A stretch of 64,000 nt of DNA from Pseudocitrobacter vendiensis (GCF_943590815.1 NZ_CALSBS010000014.1:62001-126000), one strand, 5' to 3'; numbered from the stretch's first letter, positions 44,857 through 58,344 are shown. Translations and numbers: made by a program. The notes: a model not told the origin generated them from the letters alone.

Positions 44857-47182
44857 CAGCGTTCGCCACCCAGGATTTAAGCACCGCGACATCGTGCTGC
44901 CATTCGGTTTTCATCTCCTCAACCCATTCACCGACGTTATCCCACCAGGCCGGTAAATCAGGCGACTGGATCTGCTGCCCTAGCTGTTGCAGATGACGCA
45001 GACCGACGGAACCCGCCGCGCCCTTAATTTTGTGCCCTTCCTCGACAATACCTTTCTGATCGCGCGCGGTCAGATTCGATTCCAGCACCGCCAGATAACC
45101 CGGCATCATCTTCTCAAAGACCGCCAGGCCGTCGGTAATGAGCTTCGGCCCCACCAATTCGATGTACTGCTCCAGCATCGGAATATCCAGTAACTGCTGT
45201 GATTTACCTTGTTCTGTTGGCATTGCGGTGCTCTCCTCGTCGTCGGCGGTGTCCCAGAATTTTTTGATCATCGCGGTGAGGGCCGGTACTGATAACGGCT
45301 TGCTCAGCACATCATCCATCCCCGCTTCCAGATACTCTTTTTTATCTTTCAGCACGTTAGCCGTCAATGCCACCAGCGGCGGCAGATCATCAGCGGCAAA
45401 TTTCTGTTTTAACTCGCGAGAGATATCCAGCCCGGTCATATCCGGCAATTGAATATCGAGCAGTACCAGGTCGTATTCGCCTGGCGTAAACATCTCCAGC
45501 GCAGCCTTCCCGGTCATCGCCACATCCACGCTGTTGCCGAGTTTTTCCAGCACCGAACGGGCGACAATGACGTTGAGTTCGATATCTTCCACCAGCAGTA
45601 CGTTGAGCGCTGGCAGCGGCATATCGTCGTCGTCCAGCGTATCTTCCACTTCGTCGGCAACGGCGGGGGCGTGTACGGTCAGAACAAACGTCGAGCCCTG
45701 ACCCGGATTGCTGGAGACTTCAATATCGCCGCCCATGTCGCGCGCCAGGCGACGCGAAACGGCCAGACCAATCCCGGTACCGGTAGCCGGCTTACCGCCC
45801 TGGCTGTCTTTCACCTGGTAATACATAGCAAAGATTTTATCCTGCTCTGCCTGTGGAATACCGATACCGGAGTCAGCCACTTCAAAGTGCAGCATATCGC
45901 CTTCGTCGTAACGAATGCGCACTTCAACTTTACCTTGTTGAGTGAATTTCACCGCATTGCTGATCAGGTTCCACAGAATCTGACGCAGACGCGTGCCGTC
46001 GGTAATCACTTTATGTGGCAGCGGTAAGCTCGGTTCCATGACGAAGCGCAGCCCTTTCTGTTGCGCCTGCAAGCCGGAGAGGTTTTCTAAATCGGAGAGG
46101 AAGCCAGTAAAGTCGATAGTCTGGTTATCCAGCTGAACTTTACGTCGCTCCATTTTATCCATATCGATGATATCGTTGAAGATATTCCCCAACGTCACCG
46201 CGGAAACATGGATGGTTTTCAGGTATTTTTCCTGCTCAGTGGTCAGGTCGGTATCAAGCAGAATACGGCTAAGGCCAACGATACCGTTAAGCGGCGTACG
46301 CAGTTCGTGGCTGATGGTGGAGATAAAGGTGGTCTTATCGCGACTGGCGCGCTCCAGGGCATCCTGATAGCGCTTACGCTCGGTGATATCGCGGCCAAAG
46401 CCCATCAAGCCGTGGCGTTTACCGACGCGATCGTAGTAAGGCACTTTACGGATTTCGAAGCAGGCTTTGCGGCCATCCGGGTAATCCAGCCACTGTTCAT
46501 AGGTGAGCGAGACGTTATGACGGAACACTTTCTCATCGGTTTCCAGAACCTTTGCCGCAGCTTCCGGCGCGTAAACGTCTTCCGGGTGCAGATGAATAAG
46601 TTGCTTTTCACTCTTGCCGGTTAATAGCTCCATTGCCCGGTTACAGCCAGAAAACTCTTTATCTTCATTACGATAGAAAACCAGATCCGGTGACGCATCC
46701 AGGAAGGAACGCAGGAAGGAGGATTGTTGCTCAAGGCGGATTTGCGTCTCTTCACGCTCTTTCATCTCGACCTTCAGTTGCTCAAGCATTGTTTCACGCT
46801 CAGCTTCCGCTTTTTCACGATCGCTGATTTCCTGGTTGAGCTGCGAGATATTGTCTTTGAGTTGAACGTTAAGTTTGAGATCGCGCTCGCGCATCTCTTC
46901 GAGCTTCTCCACCAGCTTCGATAAGCGTTGGCGAGATTCTTCCAGTTGCTCGACCACCACCGATAAAAAGTAGACCGCCCACGGCGTAATCAACAGACCA
47001 AAGAAGATAGAGCGGATCACATCAATGCTTTCGACCTGCCCATGCAGCACCATGGTCACCGCCATCTGCACCACAATGGCCAGCACTACCAGCGCAAGGG
47101 CCAATAGCATTGAAAAGCGCACCAGACCCAGCTTCATCATCAGGTCGACGTAATACTGCGCCAGTAAACGGATTTGCTTCAT
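44846..47182 (-). CDS. arcB: Aerobic respiration control hybrid sensor kinase ArcB
   Basis: Senses quinone redox state and phosphorylates ArcA. It has 778 residues from MKQIRLLAQYY, as in E. coli. Order: two membrane helices (about 22-77), coiled coil (about 78-150), PAS (about 153-270), histidine kinase with ISHELRTPLNG (His292), receiver with LVLLDIQLPDMTGLD (Asp576), and the HPt domain with EEGHKIKGAAGSVGLRHL (His717). The ten-codon extension upstream is rejected. It is the antisense neighbour of arcZ. Confidence 0.98.
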   Translation of the reverse strand: MKQIRLLAQYYVDLMMKLGLVRFSMLLALALVVLAIVVQMAVTMVLHGQVESIDVIRSIFFGLLITPWAVYFLSVVVEQLEESRQRLSKLVEKLEEMRERDLKLNVQLKDNISQLNQEISDREKAEAERETMLEQLKVEMKEREETQIRLEQQSSFLRSFLDASPDLVFYRNEDKEFSGCNRAMELLTGKSEKQLIHLHPEDVYAPEAAAKVLETDEKVFRHNVSLTYEQWLDYPDGRKACFEIRKVPYYDRVGKRHGLMGFGRDITERKRYQDALERASRDKTTFISTISHELRTPLNGIVGLSRILLDTDLTTEQEKYLKTIHVSAVTLGNIFNDIIDMDKMERRKVQLDNQTIDFTGFLSDLENLSGLQAQQKGLRFVMEPSLPLPHKVITDGTRLRQILWNLISNAVKFTQQGKVEVRIRYDEGDMLHFEVADSGIGIPQAEQDKIFAMYYQVKDSQGGKPATGTGIGLAVSRRLARDMGGDIEVSSNPGQGSTFVLTVHAPAVADEVEDTLDDDDMPLPALNVLLVEDIELNVIVARSVLEKLGNSVDVAMTGKAALEMFTPGEYDLVLLDIQLPDMTGLDISRELKQKFAADDLPPLVALTANVLKDKKEYLEAGMDDVLSKPLSVPALTAMIKKFWDTADDEESTAMPTEQGKSQQLLDIPMLEQYIELVGPKLITDGLAVFEKMMPGYLAVLESNLTARDQKGIVEEGHKIKGAAGSVGLRHLQQLGQQIQSPDLPAWWDNVGEWVEEMKTEWQHDVAVLKSWVANAEKK

Positions 47183-47278
47183 AGGGGGTTCCTTCACGTC
47201 ATCGTCGCTCAATAATACCCAATTCTGAGCAATGCGTTGAAGGTTGTGTGAAAAATGCGTGGATTGTGCGGTCTGGTG

Positions 47279-47385
47279 CCCTCACCCTAACCCTCTCCCA
47301 CAGGGAGAGGGAACCCATCGCATGCGGATCAATATGCTGCGCGGTTTTTCTCCCTCTCCCCGGGGGAGAGGGCCGGGGTGAGGGG
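47279..47385. repeat. Two palindromic repeats at the yhcC 3' end
   Basis: Unit 1 (47279-47312) is CCCTCACCCTAACCCTCTCCC with the arm GGGAGAGGG. Unit 2 (47352-47385) is CCCTCTCCCCGGGGGAGAGGG followed by CCGGGGTGAGGGG, in the other orientation. Unit 2 lies inside the yhcC reading frame and supplies its last residues. Confidence 0.88.
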
Positions 47386-48303
47386 TTGCACCCACCCGCG
47401 CCCCAGCGCCGATCCCTGCACACCGTGTTCGTTAAGGTATTTATCCAGCTCCACCATCCCGGTCCAGCGATTTTCACACCACAGCGGGGCGAGCAGCGTC
47501 GGACGACGCGCGCTGGCGGAAATGCGGTGGTAAATCACCTCGGGCGGCGTATGGCGAATCATCTCGCCTGCCGTCACGGTGTAATCCTCCAGCGCAATAC
47601 CGCTTAAGCGCCCCGCTTCCCATGCCTTCGCCATAATGCTGCCCTTCACGATATGCAGCGGATGCAGCTTGATGCCGTCCACACCGGTCTCTACTACACG
47701 TTCCAGAGTTTGCAGACATTCACTCGCCCCTTCGCCCGGCAGGCCGACAATCAGGTGCGAACAGACTTTCAGCCCGCGTTCGCGTGCCAGTCGCGTGGTG
47801 TTCTGGTAGCAGGCGAAATCATGCCCCCGGTTGATGCGATGCAGCGTTTTATCGTGCGCGGTTTGGAGCCCCAGTTCCAGCCACACCTCATAACCCTGAT
47901 CTTTATATTCAGTGAGCAAATCGAGCACCGCTTCCGGCACGCAGTCCGGGCGCGTGCCTACGCACAGGCCAACGATATTGGCCTGACTGACTGCCTGCTG
48001 ATACATAGAGCGCAGCACCTGTACTTCCGCAAAAGTGCTGGTATAAGCCTGGAAATAGGCAAGATAGCGTTTGGCGCGATTCACCAGGCTGGCCTGATGT
48101 TCAAGCTGCTCGGTTATCGAGCGGTACTGCTGCGCTTCGTCGGCAAAAGAAGCGACATTGCAAAATGTGCAACCACCCCGGCCAATAGTGCCATCACGAT
48201 TCGGACAGCTAAACCCACCATGCAGCGTCAATTTATGGACCTTTTCGCCATAGCGACGCGCAAGATCCCCACCAAACATATTGACTAATTTTTGTAACTG
48301 CAT
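47329..48303 (-). CDS. yhcC: Radical SAM protein YhcC with a repeat-derived C-terminus
   Basis: Radical SAM protein of the YhcC/TIGR01212 family; the [4Fe-4S] cysteines are Cys33, Cys45 and Cys48 in CPNRDGTIGRGGCTFC. The substrate is not established. It has 324 residues from MQLQKLVNMFGGDL, against 309 in E. coli. The homologous part ends near GVQGSALGRGW. The last residues, PLTPALSPGEREKNRAAY, are encoded by a palindromic intergenic repeat that has replaced the original end. The 5' start is set by homology; 14 extra codons are possible. Confidence 0.95.
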   Translation of the reverse strand: MQLQKLVNMFGGDLARRYGEKVHKLTLHGGFSCPNRDGTIGRGGCTFCNVASFADEAQQYRSITEQLEHQASLVNRAKRYLAYFQAYTSTFAEVQVLRSMYQQAVSQANIVGLCVGTRPDCVPEAVLDLLTEYKDQGYEVWLELGLQTAHDKTLHRINRGHDFACYQNTTRLARERGLKVCSHLIVGLPGEGASECLQTLERVVETGVDGIKLHPLHIVKGSIMAKAWEAGRLSGIALEDYTVTAGEMIRHTPPEVIYHRISASARRPTLLAPLWCENRWTGMVELDKYLNEHGVQGSALGRGWVQPLTPALSPGEREKNRAAY

Positions 48304-48422
48304 AATCTGATAGACCGGCCTGTAGAAAGGGGCCAAGCCTGCCATTTTTAGTCTCGATCGGCGATGACCTGGATCAATCGCCCGGTAGACCTTTATCTCA
48401 TTGCATAATCACTCAAAATAAA

Positions 48423-48436
48423 TGCAATTTCATTCA
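48423..48436 (+). promoter_or_regulatory. Possible ARG box upstream of gltB
   Basis: TGCAATTTCATTCA differs from TGAAT-N4-ATTCA at two positions. ArgR is reported to act at E. coli gltBDF together with Lrp, IHF and CRP. No paired box was found. Confidence 0.4.
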
Positions 48437-48599
48437 CCGCTCAACCGATTACTTTTGCTTATATACGCCGCTTATTTTGCAATAATCCGCCTCCCGTAGA
48501 AAAACAGAGTGATCCTATACCCGCACAACCATTGCCAGTGTTATGTGCTGCTTTAAGCGGCAAATTCAGCACAGGTCATTTATCACAGCGCTTCCAGAC

Positions 48600-48615
48600 A
48601 GTGAGTCAGATCACA
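48600..48615 (+). promoter_or_regulatory. CRP-like site upstream of gltB
   Basis: AGTGA-GTCAGA-TCACA, one mismatch from TGTGA-N6-TCACA. It lies about 160 bases upstream of the inferred transcription start. The AT-rich stretch that follows (48640-48715) is suited to Lrp and IHF, but I cannot place single sites. Confidence 0.65.
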
Positions 48616-48726
48616 CTCCATCCGCACCTGTTTCGTGGTTAATACAATGTAAAATACATCTAAAAACATTTATTATCATAGAGTTAACGCCTGCTTAGCA
48701 CATTTTCAGATAAATAAGTTTGCCAT

Positions 48727-48755
48727 TTGACCTGTCTACGGATTCCCGATAAGTT
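48727..48755 (+). promoter_or_regulatory. Probable gltB promoter
   Basis: TTGACC, 17 bases, TAAGTT. Start near 48762 would give a leader of about 225 bases. The whole 48304-48986 gap contains no gene; it holds this promoter, its regulatory sites and the structured leader. Confidence 0.65.
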
Positions 48756-48867
48756 GGAAATCCGCTGGAAGCTTTCTGGATGAGCACTCAGCTCATCATA
48801 TTTATGCAGTAATTGAGATTCCCTCTGAAGCAAGTCCTCAAACTTGTTTGACCTGCGCGAAAAGGCA

Positions 48868-48925
48868 AAAGAGGGCGAATGCGAGATTGGTCATTGAACG
48901 ACCCAATCCCGTCGCCATGCTCTTT
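48868..48925 (+). promoter_or_regulatory. Long hairpin in the gltB leader
   Basis: AAAGAG pairs with CTCTTT, GGCG with CGCC and GATTGG with CCAATC, with small bulges between. A second small stem, GATGAGC/GCTCATC, lies near 48780-48797. No T-run follows, so it is not a terminator. Function unknown. Confidence 0.55.
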
Positions 48926-48986
48926 CTGCGCCCGTGCGCAATCGGTGTCGGAGTGAGTCACGTAGAGCCTGGGGAGGTTCACTGAT

Positions 48987-51900
48987 ATGTTGTACGATAA
49001 ATCCCTTGAGAGGGATAACTGTGGTTTCGGCCTGATCGCCCACATAGAAGGCGAACCTAGCCACAAGGTAGTGCGTACCGCTATACACGCACTGGCCCGC
49101 ATGCAGCACCGTGGGGCAATCCTCGCCGATGGTAAAACCGGTGACGGTTGCGGCCTGCTGCTGCAAAAACCGGATCGTTTCTTCCGCATTGTGGCGGAAG
49201 AGCGCGGCTGGCGTTTAGCCAAAAACTACGCCGTCGGTATGTTGTTCCTCAATCAGGACCCGGACAAAGCCGCCGCATCACGCCGCATCGTTGAAGAAGA
49301 ATTGCAGCGTGAAACGCTCTCTATTGTTGGCTGGCGCGATGTGCCGACCAACGAAGGCGTGCTCGGTGAAATCGCCCTCTCCTCGCTGCCCCGTATCGAG
49401 CAAATCTTTGTTAACGCCCCGGCTGGCTGGCGCCCGCGCGATATGGAACGCCGTCTGTTTATCGCCCGTCGCCGCATTGAACAACGCCTGGTGGAAGACA
49501 AAGAGTTCTACGTATGTAGCCTGTCTAACCTGGTGAACATCTATAAAGGTCTGTGTATGCCGGCGGATTTGCCGCGCTTCTATCTGGACCTCGCGGACCT
49601 GCGTCTGGAATCGGCCATCTGCCTGTTCCACCAGCGCTTCTCCACCAACACCGTGCCGCGCTGGCCGCTGGCACAGCCGTTCCGCTACCTGGCGCACAAC
49701 GGTGAAATCAACACCATCACCGGTAACCGTCAGTGGGCACGCGCGCGTACCTATAAATTCCAGACGCCGCTTATCCCTGACCTGCACGACGCCGCGCCGT
49801 TCGTTAACGAAACCGGCTCCGACTCCAGCTCAATGGATAACATGCTCGAACTGCTGCTGGCAGGCGGGATGGATATCGTACGTGCGATGCGTTTGCTCGT
49901 TCCGCCAGCCTGGCAGAACAACCCGGATATGGACCCGGAACTGCGCGCGTTCTTCGACTTTAACTCCATGCACATGGAGCCGTGGGATGGCCCGGCGGGC
50001 ATCGTCATGTCCGATGGTCGCTACGCGGCCTGTAACCTTGACCGTAATGGCCTGCGCCCGGCGCGCTACGTCATTACTAAAGACAAGCTCATCACCTGTG
50101 CATCGGAAGTGGGTATCTGGGATTATCAGCCCGATGAAGTGATGGAAAAAGGCCGCGTTGGGCCGGGCGAGCTGATGGTTATCGATACCCGCAGTGGCCG
50201 CATTCTGCACTCTGCCGAAACCGATAACGACCTGAAAAGTCGCCACCCGTACAAAGAGTGGATGGAGAAAAACGTCCGCCGTCTGGTGCCATTTGAAGAT
50301 CTGCCGGACGAAGAGGTCGGCAGCCGCGAGATGGACGATGACGCCCTCGCCAGCTACCAGAAGCAGTTTAACTACAGCGCGGAAGAGCTCGATTCCGTTA
50401 TCCGCGTGCTGGGCGAAAATGGCCAGGAAGCCGTCGGTTCTATGGGCGATGATACCCCATTCGCCGTACTCTCCAGCCAGCCGCGCATTATTTATGACTA
50501 CTTCCGCCAGCAGTTTGCGCAGGTAACCAACCCGCCAATCGACCCGCTGCGTGAAGCGCACGTCATGTCGCTGGCGACCAGCATTGGTCGCGAAATGAAC
50601 GTCTTCTGTGAAGCGGAAGGCCAGGCGCACCGTCTGAGCTTCAAATCACCGATCCTGCTGTTCTCTGATTTTAAACAGCTCACCACCATTGAAGATGAGC
50701 ACTATCGCGCAGACACGCTCGATATTACTTACGACGCGACTGAAACCTCGCTTGAGGCGACGGTAAAAGCGCTGTGCGATAAAGCCGAAGAGATGGTGCG
50801 TAACGGCACCGTTCTGCTGGTGCTCTCTGACCGCAACATCGCCAAAAATCGTCTGCCGGTTCCTGCACCGATGGCGGTTGGCGCTATTCAGGCACGTCTG
50901 GTTGATAAGAGCCTGCGCTGCGATGCTAACATCATCGTGGAAACCGCCAGCGCCCGCGATCCGCACCACTTCGCCGTGCTGCTTGGCTTTGGTGCGACGG
51001 CAATTTACCCGTATCTCGCCTACGAAACGCTGGCGAAACTGGTCGATACCAAAGCAATTGATAAAGCGTATCGCACCGTGATGCTGAACTACCGTAACGG
51101 CATCAACAAAGGTCTGTACAAAATCATGTCCAAAATGGGCATCTCGACCATCGCCTCATACCGCTGTTCAAAACTGTTTGAAGCAGTCGGCCTGCACGAC
51201 GACGTGGTTGAGCAGTGCTTCCAGGGCGTGGTTAGCCGTATCGGCGGCGCAAACTTTGACGACTTCCAGCAGGACCTGCTGAACCTGTCGAAACGCGCCT
51301 GGCTGGCACGTAAACCGATTAGCCAGGGCGGCCTGCTGAAGTACGTTCACGGCGGTGAATATCACGCCTATAACCCGGACGTGGTGCGCACACTGCAACA
51401 AGCCGTTCAAAGCGGTGAGTACAGCGACTATCAGGAATACGCGAAGCTGGTCAACGAGCGTCCGGCGGCCACGCTGCGCGATCTGCTGGCCATCACGCCG
51501 GGTAGCGACGCTGTCAGTATTGATGAGGTTGAACCGGCGACTGACCTGTTCAAACGCTTCGATACCGCGGCGATGTCTATCGGCGCATTGAGCCCGGAAG
51601 CGCACGAAGCGCTGGCGGAAGCGATGAACGGCATCGGCGGTAACTCTAACTCCGGCGAAGGCGGTGAAGACCCGGCGCGTTACGGCACCAATAAAGTGTC
51701 GCGTATCAAGCAGGTGGCTTCCGGTCGCTTCGGCGTCACGCCAGCGTACCTGGTCAACGCCGACGTCATTCAGATTAAAGTCGCTCAGGGTGCGAAACCG
51801 GGCGAAGGCGGTCAGTTACCGGGTGATAAAGTCACGCCGTACATCGCCAAACTGCGCTATTCGGTGCCGGGTGTGACGCTTATCTCCCCGCCGCCGCACC

Positions 51901-53447
51901 ACGATATCTACTCTATCGAGGACTTAGCACAGCTGATTTTCGACCTGAAACAGGTCAACCCGAAAGCGATGATCTCCGTGAAGCTGGTGTCCGAACCTGG
52001 CGTCGGCACTATCGCTACCGGTGTGGCGAAAGCCTATGCCGATTTAATCACCATCGCGGGTTATGACGGTGGTACGGGTGCAAGCCCGCTGTCGTCGGTG
52101 AAATATGCTGGCTGCCCGTGGGAACTTGGCCTGGTGGAAACCCAGCAGGCGCTGGTTGCCAACGGTTTGCGCCATAAAATTCGTTTGCAGGTCGATGGTG
52201 GCCTGAAAACCGGCGTCGATATCATCAAAGCGGCGATTCTCGGCGCGGAAAGCTTCGGCTTCGGTACTGGCCCGATGGTGGCGCTGGGCTGTAAATATCT
52301 GCGTATTTGCCACCTGAACAACTGCGCGACGGGCGTGGCAACTCAGGATGACAAACTGCGTAAGAACCACTATCACGGCTTGCCGTTCAAAGTGACCAAC
52401 TACTTTGAATTTATCGCCCGCGAAACCCGCGAGCTGATGGCGCAACTGGGCGTGACCCGCCTGGTTGACCTGATTGGCCGTACCGACCTGCTCAAAGAGC
52501 TGGACGGTTTCACCGCCAAACAGCAGAAGCTGGAACTGTCTCGCCTGCTGGAGACCGCTGAGCCACATCCTGGCAAAGCGCTGTACTGCACCGAGAATAA
52601 CCCGCCGTTCGATAACGGCGTGCTGAACGCGCAGTTGCTGCAACAGGCGAAACCGTTTGTCGATGAGCGCCAGAGCAAAACCTTCTGGTTCGATATTCGC
52701 AACACCGATCGCTCCGTGGGTGCGTCGCTCTCCGGTTATATCGCTCAGACACATGGCGACCAGGGTCTGGCCGGCGATCCGATTACCGCGCACTTCAGCG
52801 GGACGGCGGGTCAGAGCTTCGGCGTCTGGAACGCGGGCGGCGTTGAACTGCACCTGACCGGCGATGCCAACGACTATGTGGGTAAAGGCATGGCGGGCGG
52901 CCTGATCGCCATTCGTCCTCCGGTCGGTTCCGCCTTCCGCAGCCATGAAGCGAGCATTATCGGCAACACCTGCCTTTACGGCGCGACCGGTGGTCGTCTG
53001 TATGCCGCAGGCCGCGCGGGTGAACGTTTCGGCGTGCGTAACTCTGGCGCAATCACCGTGGTCGAAGGTATTGGCGACAACGGCTGTGAATATATGACCG
53101 GCGGTATCGTCTGTATTCTGGGTAAAACCGGCGTTAACTTTGGCGCAGGTATGACCGGCGGCTTCGCCTACGTTCTGGATGAGAGCGGCGATTTCCGCAA
53201 ACGCGTTAACCCGGAACTGGTGGAAGTGCTGGACGTTGACTCTCTGGCAATCCACGAGGAGCACCTGCGCGGGCTGATTACCGAGCACGTCCAGTTGACC
53301 GGTTCATCGCGTGGTGAAGAGATTCTGGCGAACTGGCCGGCGTTCTCCGCGAAGTTTGCACTGGTTAAGCCGAAGTCCAGCGATGTCAAAGCACTGTTGG
53401 GTCACCGTAGTCGTAGCGCAGCAGAGCTGCGTGTGCAGGCGCAGTAA
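48987..53447 (+). CDS. gltB: Glutamate synthase (NADPH) large subunit
   Basis: Transfers the glutamine amide to 2-oxoglutarate, making two glutamates; with GltD it is the main ammonia-assimilation route in low ammonium. The precursor has 1486 residues. An 11-residue propeptide ([11 protein letters not shown]) precedes the catalytic Cys12 of the class II amidotransferase domain. The central and FMN domains follow. The 3Fe-4S cysteines are C1102, C1108 and C1113, and the C-terminal GXGXG beta-helix closes the chain. Ribosome-binding site is TGGGGAGG. The longer N-terminus once annotated in E. coli has no open frame here. Confidence 0.98.
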   Translation: MLYDKSLERDNCGFGLIAHIEGEPSHKVVRTAIHALARMQHRGAILADGKTGDGCGLLLQKPDRFFRIVAEERGWRLAKNYAVGMLFLNQDPDKAAASRRIVEEELQRETLSIVGWRDVPTNEGVLGEIALSSLPRIEQIFVNAPAGWRPRDMERRLFIARRRIEQRLVEDKEFYVCSLSNLVNIYKGLCMPADLPRFYLDLADLRLESAICLFHQRFSTNTVPRWPLAQPFRYLAHNGEINTITGNRQWARARTYKFQTPLIPDLHDAAPFVNETGSDSSSMDNMLELLLAGGMDIVRAMRLLVPPAWQNNPDMDPELRAFFDFNSMHMEPWDGPAGIVMSDGRYAACNLDRNGLRPARYVITKDKLITCASEVGIWDYQPDEVMEKGRVGPGELMVIDTRSGRILHSAETDNDLKSRHPYKEWMEKNVRRLVPFEDLPDEEVGSREMDDDALASYQKQFNYSAEELDSVIRVLGENGQEAVGSMGDDTPFAVLSSQPRIIYDYFRQQFAQVTNPPIDPLREAHVMSLATSIGREMNVFCEAEGQAHRLSFKSPILLFSDFKQLTTIEDEHYRADTLDITYDATETSLEATVKALCDKAEEMVRNGTVLLVLSDRNIAKNRLPVPAPMAVGAIQARLVDKSLRCDANIIVETASARDPHHFAVLLGFGATAIYPYLAYETLAKLVDTKAIDKAYRTVMLNYRNGINKGLYKIMSKMGISTIASYRCSKLFEAVGLHDDVVEQCFQGVVSRIGGANFDDFQQDLLNLSKRAWLARKPISQGGLLKYVHGGEYHAYNPDVVRTLQQAVQSGEYSDYQEYAKLVNERPAATLRDLLAITPGSDAVSIDEVEPATDLFKRFDTAAMSIGALSPEAHEALAEAMNGIGGNSNSGEGGEDPARYGTNKVSRIKQVASGRFGVTPAYLVNADVIQIKVAQGAKPGEGGQLPGDKVTPYIAKLRYSVPGVTLISPPPHHDIYSIEDLAQLIFDLKQVNPKAMISVKLVSEPGVGTIATGVAKAYADLITIAGYDGGTGASPLSSVKYAGCPWELGLVETQQALVANGLRHKIRLQVDGGLKTGVDIIKAAILGAESFGFGTGPMVALGCKYLRICHLNNCATGVATQDDKLRKNHYHGLPFKVTNYFEFIARETRELMAQLGVTRLVDLIGRTDLLKELDGFTAKQQKLELSRLLETAEPHPGKALYCTENNPPFDNGVLNAQLLQQAKPFVDERQSKTFWFDIRNTDRSVGASLSGYIAQTHGDQGLAGDPITAHFSGTAGQSFGVWNAGGVELHLTGDANDYVGKGMAGGLIAIRPPVGSAFRSHEASIIGNTCLYGATGGRLYAAGRAGERFGVRNSGAITVVEGIGDNGCEYMTGGIVCILGKTGVNFGAGMTGGFAYVLDESGDFRKRVNPELVEVLDVDSLAIHEEHLRGLITEHVQLTGSSRGEEILANWPAFSAKFALVKPKSSDVKALLGHRSRSAAELRVQAQ

Positions 53448-54875
<1,428 letters not shown>

Positions 54876-55057
54876 ACCCTGCCTCAGCGCCGCCTGCCTG
54901 GAAAGGAAGGCGGTGCTGAAATCCCCCGCTTTTGCTGGAAAGCCCCTCGCAGATCCTGAAGAAAATGAATGCAATACGCTGTTGCGGATTGTTCCACGCG
55001 AACGCCCGGCGTATAGCTGTTCCATTTTCAACGCAGGCTCGCATTGAGGGATAAAGG

Positions 55058-56206
55058 ATGGAATCGCTCCCCGCACAATCCACTGAAGGTTATCAACAGA
55101 TTCACGATGGCATTATTCATCTGGTCGATAGCGCACGGACAGAAACAGTACGTAGCGTTAATGCACTGATGACAGCGACATACTGGGAAATCGGCCGACG
55201 AATTGTCGAGTTTGAACAAGGCGGCGAAGCCAGAGCGGCTTATGGTACACAACTAATTAAGCGGCTATCGAAGGATTTAAGTCTAAGGTATAAGCGTGGG
55301 TTTTCTACCAGGAATTTATGGCAATTTAAGGATTTTTATATTTGTTTTCAAAGAATTGAAATTGTGCAGACACTGTCTGCACAATTCAGCCCTGCAATTC
55401 ACCAGACACCGTCTGGAGAATTCAGCGCCACAATTAGCCAGGCGCTGTCTGGTGAATCCTGCCATTTAGCGCAACTCGCCAGGTCGTTCCCCTTGCCCTG
55501 GTCCACTTATGTCCGCCTGCTTTCCGTTAAAAGCCCCGATGCCCGTAATTTTTACGAAAAAGAGACGCTCCGTTGCGGCTGGTCTGTTCGCCAACTTGAG
55601 CGGCAAATCGCCACCCAGTTTTATGAGCGCTCAGTACTGTCTCGCGACAAGTCAGCCGTATTGCAACGAACCCAGCCAGTGGAAGCCACTATCATCCCGC
55701 AACAAGCGATACGCGATCCTTTCGTACTCGAATTTCTGGAACTTAAAGATGAGTACTCAGAATCCGATTTTGAAGAGGCACTGATTAACCATCTGATGGA
55801 TTTCATGCTGGAGCTTGGGGATGATTTTGCCTTTGTTGGCCGACAGCGACGGTTACGTATTGATGACAACTGGTTTCGAGTGGATCTTCTGTTTTTCCAT
55901 CGTCCTTTACGCTGCCTGCTGGTTGTAGACCTTAAGGTCGGGAAATTTAGCTATACCGATGCCGGGCAAATGAATATGTATCTGAATTACGCGAAAGAAC
56001 ACTGGACGCAACCAGGAGAGAATCCACCTATTGGATTAATTCTTTGCGCTGAGAAAGGCGCAGGTGAAGCACATTACGCGCTGGCCGGTTTGCCGAATAC
56101 CGTTCTGGCGAGTGAATATAAGGTGCAACTCCCCGATGAGAAACAACTGGCGGAAGAATTAATTCGCACTCAGCAGGCGCTGGCATCAAGGGTCAGACGC
56201 CGCTAA
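55058..56206 (+). CDS. yhcG: YhcG family protein (DUF1016 with PD-(D/E)XK nuclease-like domain)
   Basis: 382 residues. The N-terminal DUF1016 half contains ARTETVRSVNALMTATYWEI and IGRRIVEFEQGG; the C-terminal half is nuclease-like, with Asp276 (RVDLLFFH) and Asp291-x-Lys293 (VVDLKVG) forming a PD-(D/E)XK pattern in which the middle acid is Asp. YhcG-type proteins are often found in variable regions and near restriction or defence genes, but their activity is not settled. Residues 104-139 are a three-copy 12-residue repeat not expected in a fixed domain. It follows gltD after 182 bases, where E. coli has gltF and fimbrial genes first. Confidence 0.88.
   Translation: MESLPAQSTEGYQQIHDGIIHLVDSARTETVRSVNALMTATYWEIGRRIVEFEQGGEARAAYGTQLIKRLSKDLSLRYKRGFSTRNLWQFKDFYICFQRIEIVQTLSAQFSPAIHQTPSGEFSATISQALSGESCHLAQLARSFPLPWSTYVRLLSVKSPDARNFYEKETLRCGWSVRQLERQIATQFYERSVLSRDKSAVLQRTQPVEATIIPQQAIRDPFVLEFLELKDEYSESDFEEALINHLMDFMLELGDDFAFVGRQRRLRIDDNWFRVDLLFFHRPLRCLLVVDLKVGKFSYTDAGQMNMYLNYAKEHWTQPGENPPIGLILCAEKGAGEAHYALAGLPNTVLASEYKVQLPDEKQLAEELIRTQQALASRVRRR
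55367..55474 (+). repeat. Three 36-bp in-frame repeats in yhcG
   Basis: Units at 55367-55402, 55403-55438 and 55439-55474 (the last degenerate in its second half) each open with a palindrome, such as CAGACA-C-TGTCTG and CCAGAC-ACC-GTCTGG, and carry an AATTCAGC element. Translated they give QTLSAQFSPAIH, QTPSGEFSATIS and QALSGESCHLAQ. Confidence 0.85.
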
Positions 56207-56242
56207 AAAAACTTATCCGACTGATAATTAATATTTTTTCAG

Positions 56243-56274
56243 GCCGGATTAGCGCCAGCGCTATCCGGCTTTTT

Positions 56275-56277
<3 letters not shown>
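56243..56277 (+). terminator. Terminator of yhcG, overlapping the nanQ stop
   Basis: GCCGGAT...ATCCGGC with internal AGCGC/GCGCT pairing, followed by TTTTTTT on the plus strand. The T-run ends inside the nanQ stop codon (56275-56277), so the convergent genes share this space. Confidence 0.85.
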
Positions 56278-57610
<1,333 letters not shown>

Positions 57611-57614
<4 letters not shown>

Positions 57615-58300
57615 GATCGCCCCTTTTTCAGCGCCGTGTTGTACCACTGGCAGATATGTTCAAGGCGAGTGATGGCGGAACCGACTGTGACCGCCCACGC
57701 GCCGTGGCGCATCGCCTCAGCCGCCTGCGCAGGGGTGTTGTAGCGCCCTTCGGCAATCACCCGGCAGCCCGCATCACTCAGGGATTTCACCAGTGCGAAG
57801 TCTGGCTCTTCCGGTGTCTGCGGCGTGGTGTAACCCGAAAGCGTGGTGCCGATAATCTCGGCCCCCAGCCGATAGCAAGCCATGCCATCTTCAAATGTTG
57901 AGCAATCGGTCATCGCCAGCAAACCGTGCTGATGAATCTGTGCCAGAAGCGCTTCCACACTCGCCGGGCGCACGCGGTCCGTACCATCAACCGCAATAAT
58001 ATCTGCCCCGGCCTGCGCCAGCGCATCAACATCGTCCAGAAAAGGCGTGATTCGCACCGGAGAATCATCAAGGTCACGTTTGAGAATGCCGATAATCGGA
58101 ATCGACACGACTGCACGAGTGGCGCGTAAATTCGCTACGCCTTCAATGCGCAGTGCAACTGCCCCGGCCTGTTCCGCAGCCAGCGCCATCGCGGCAACGA
58201 TATCGGGTTTATCCAGCGGGCTATCAGGAACGGGCTGACAGGAGACAATCAGCCCGCCAGATTGCGCAATGTTGTTATTCAGCTGTTCAAGTAAAGCCAT
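57611..58300 (-). CDS. nanE: N-acetylmannosamine-6-phosphate 2-epimerase
   Basis: TIM-barrel enzyme converting ManNAc-6-P to GlcNAc-6-P. It has 229 residues when started at the third of three consecutive ATG codons (MMMALLEQL); this gives the E. coli length and the best distance from GAGGAT. Motifs include [25 protein letters not shown] and [13 protein letters not shown]. It lies between nanT and nanK. Confidence 0.97.
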
Positions 58301-58344
58301 CATCATATCCTCGGAGAAGCGCCCGGCCTTTGCCGGGCTCCCTG

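Noticed and set aside
48898-48986. Longer GltB N-terminus as once annotated in E. coli
   Set aside because: The upstream frame is not open here, and the ATG at 48987 has a strong TGGGGAGG ribosome-binding site.
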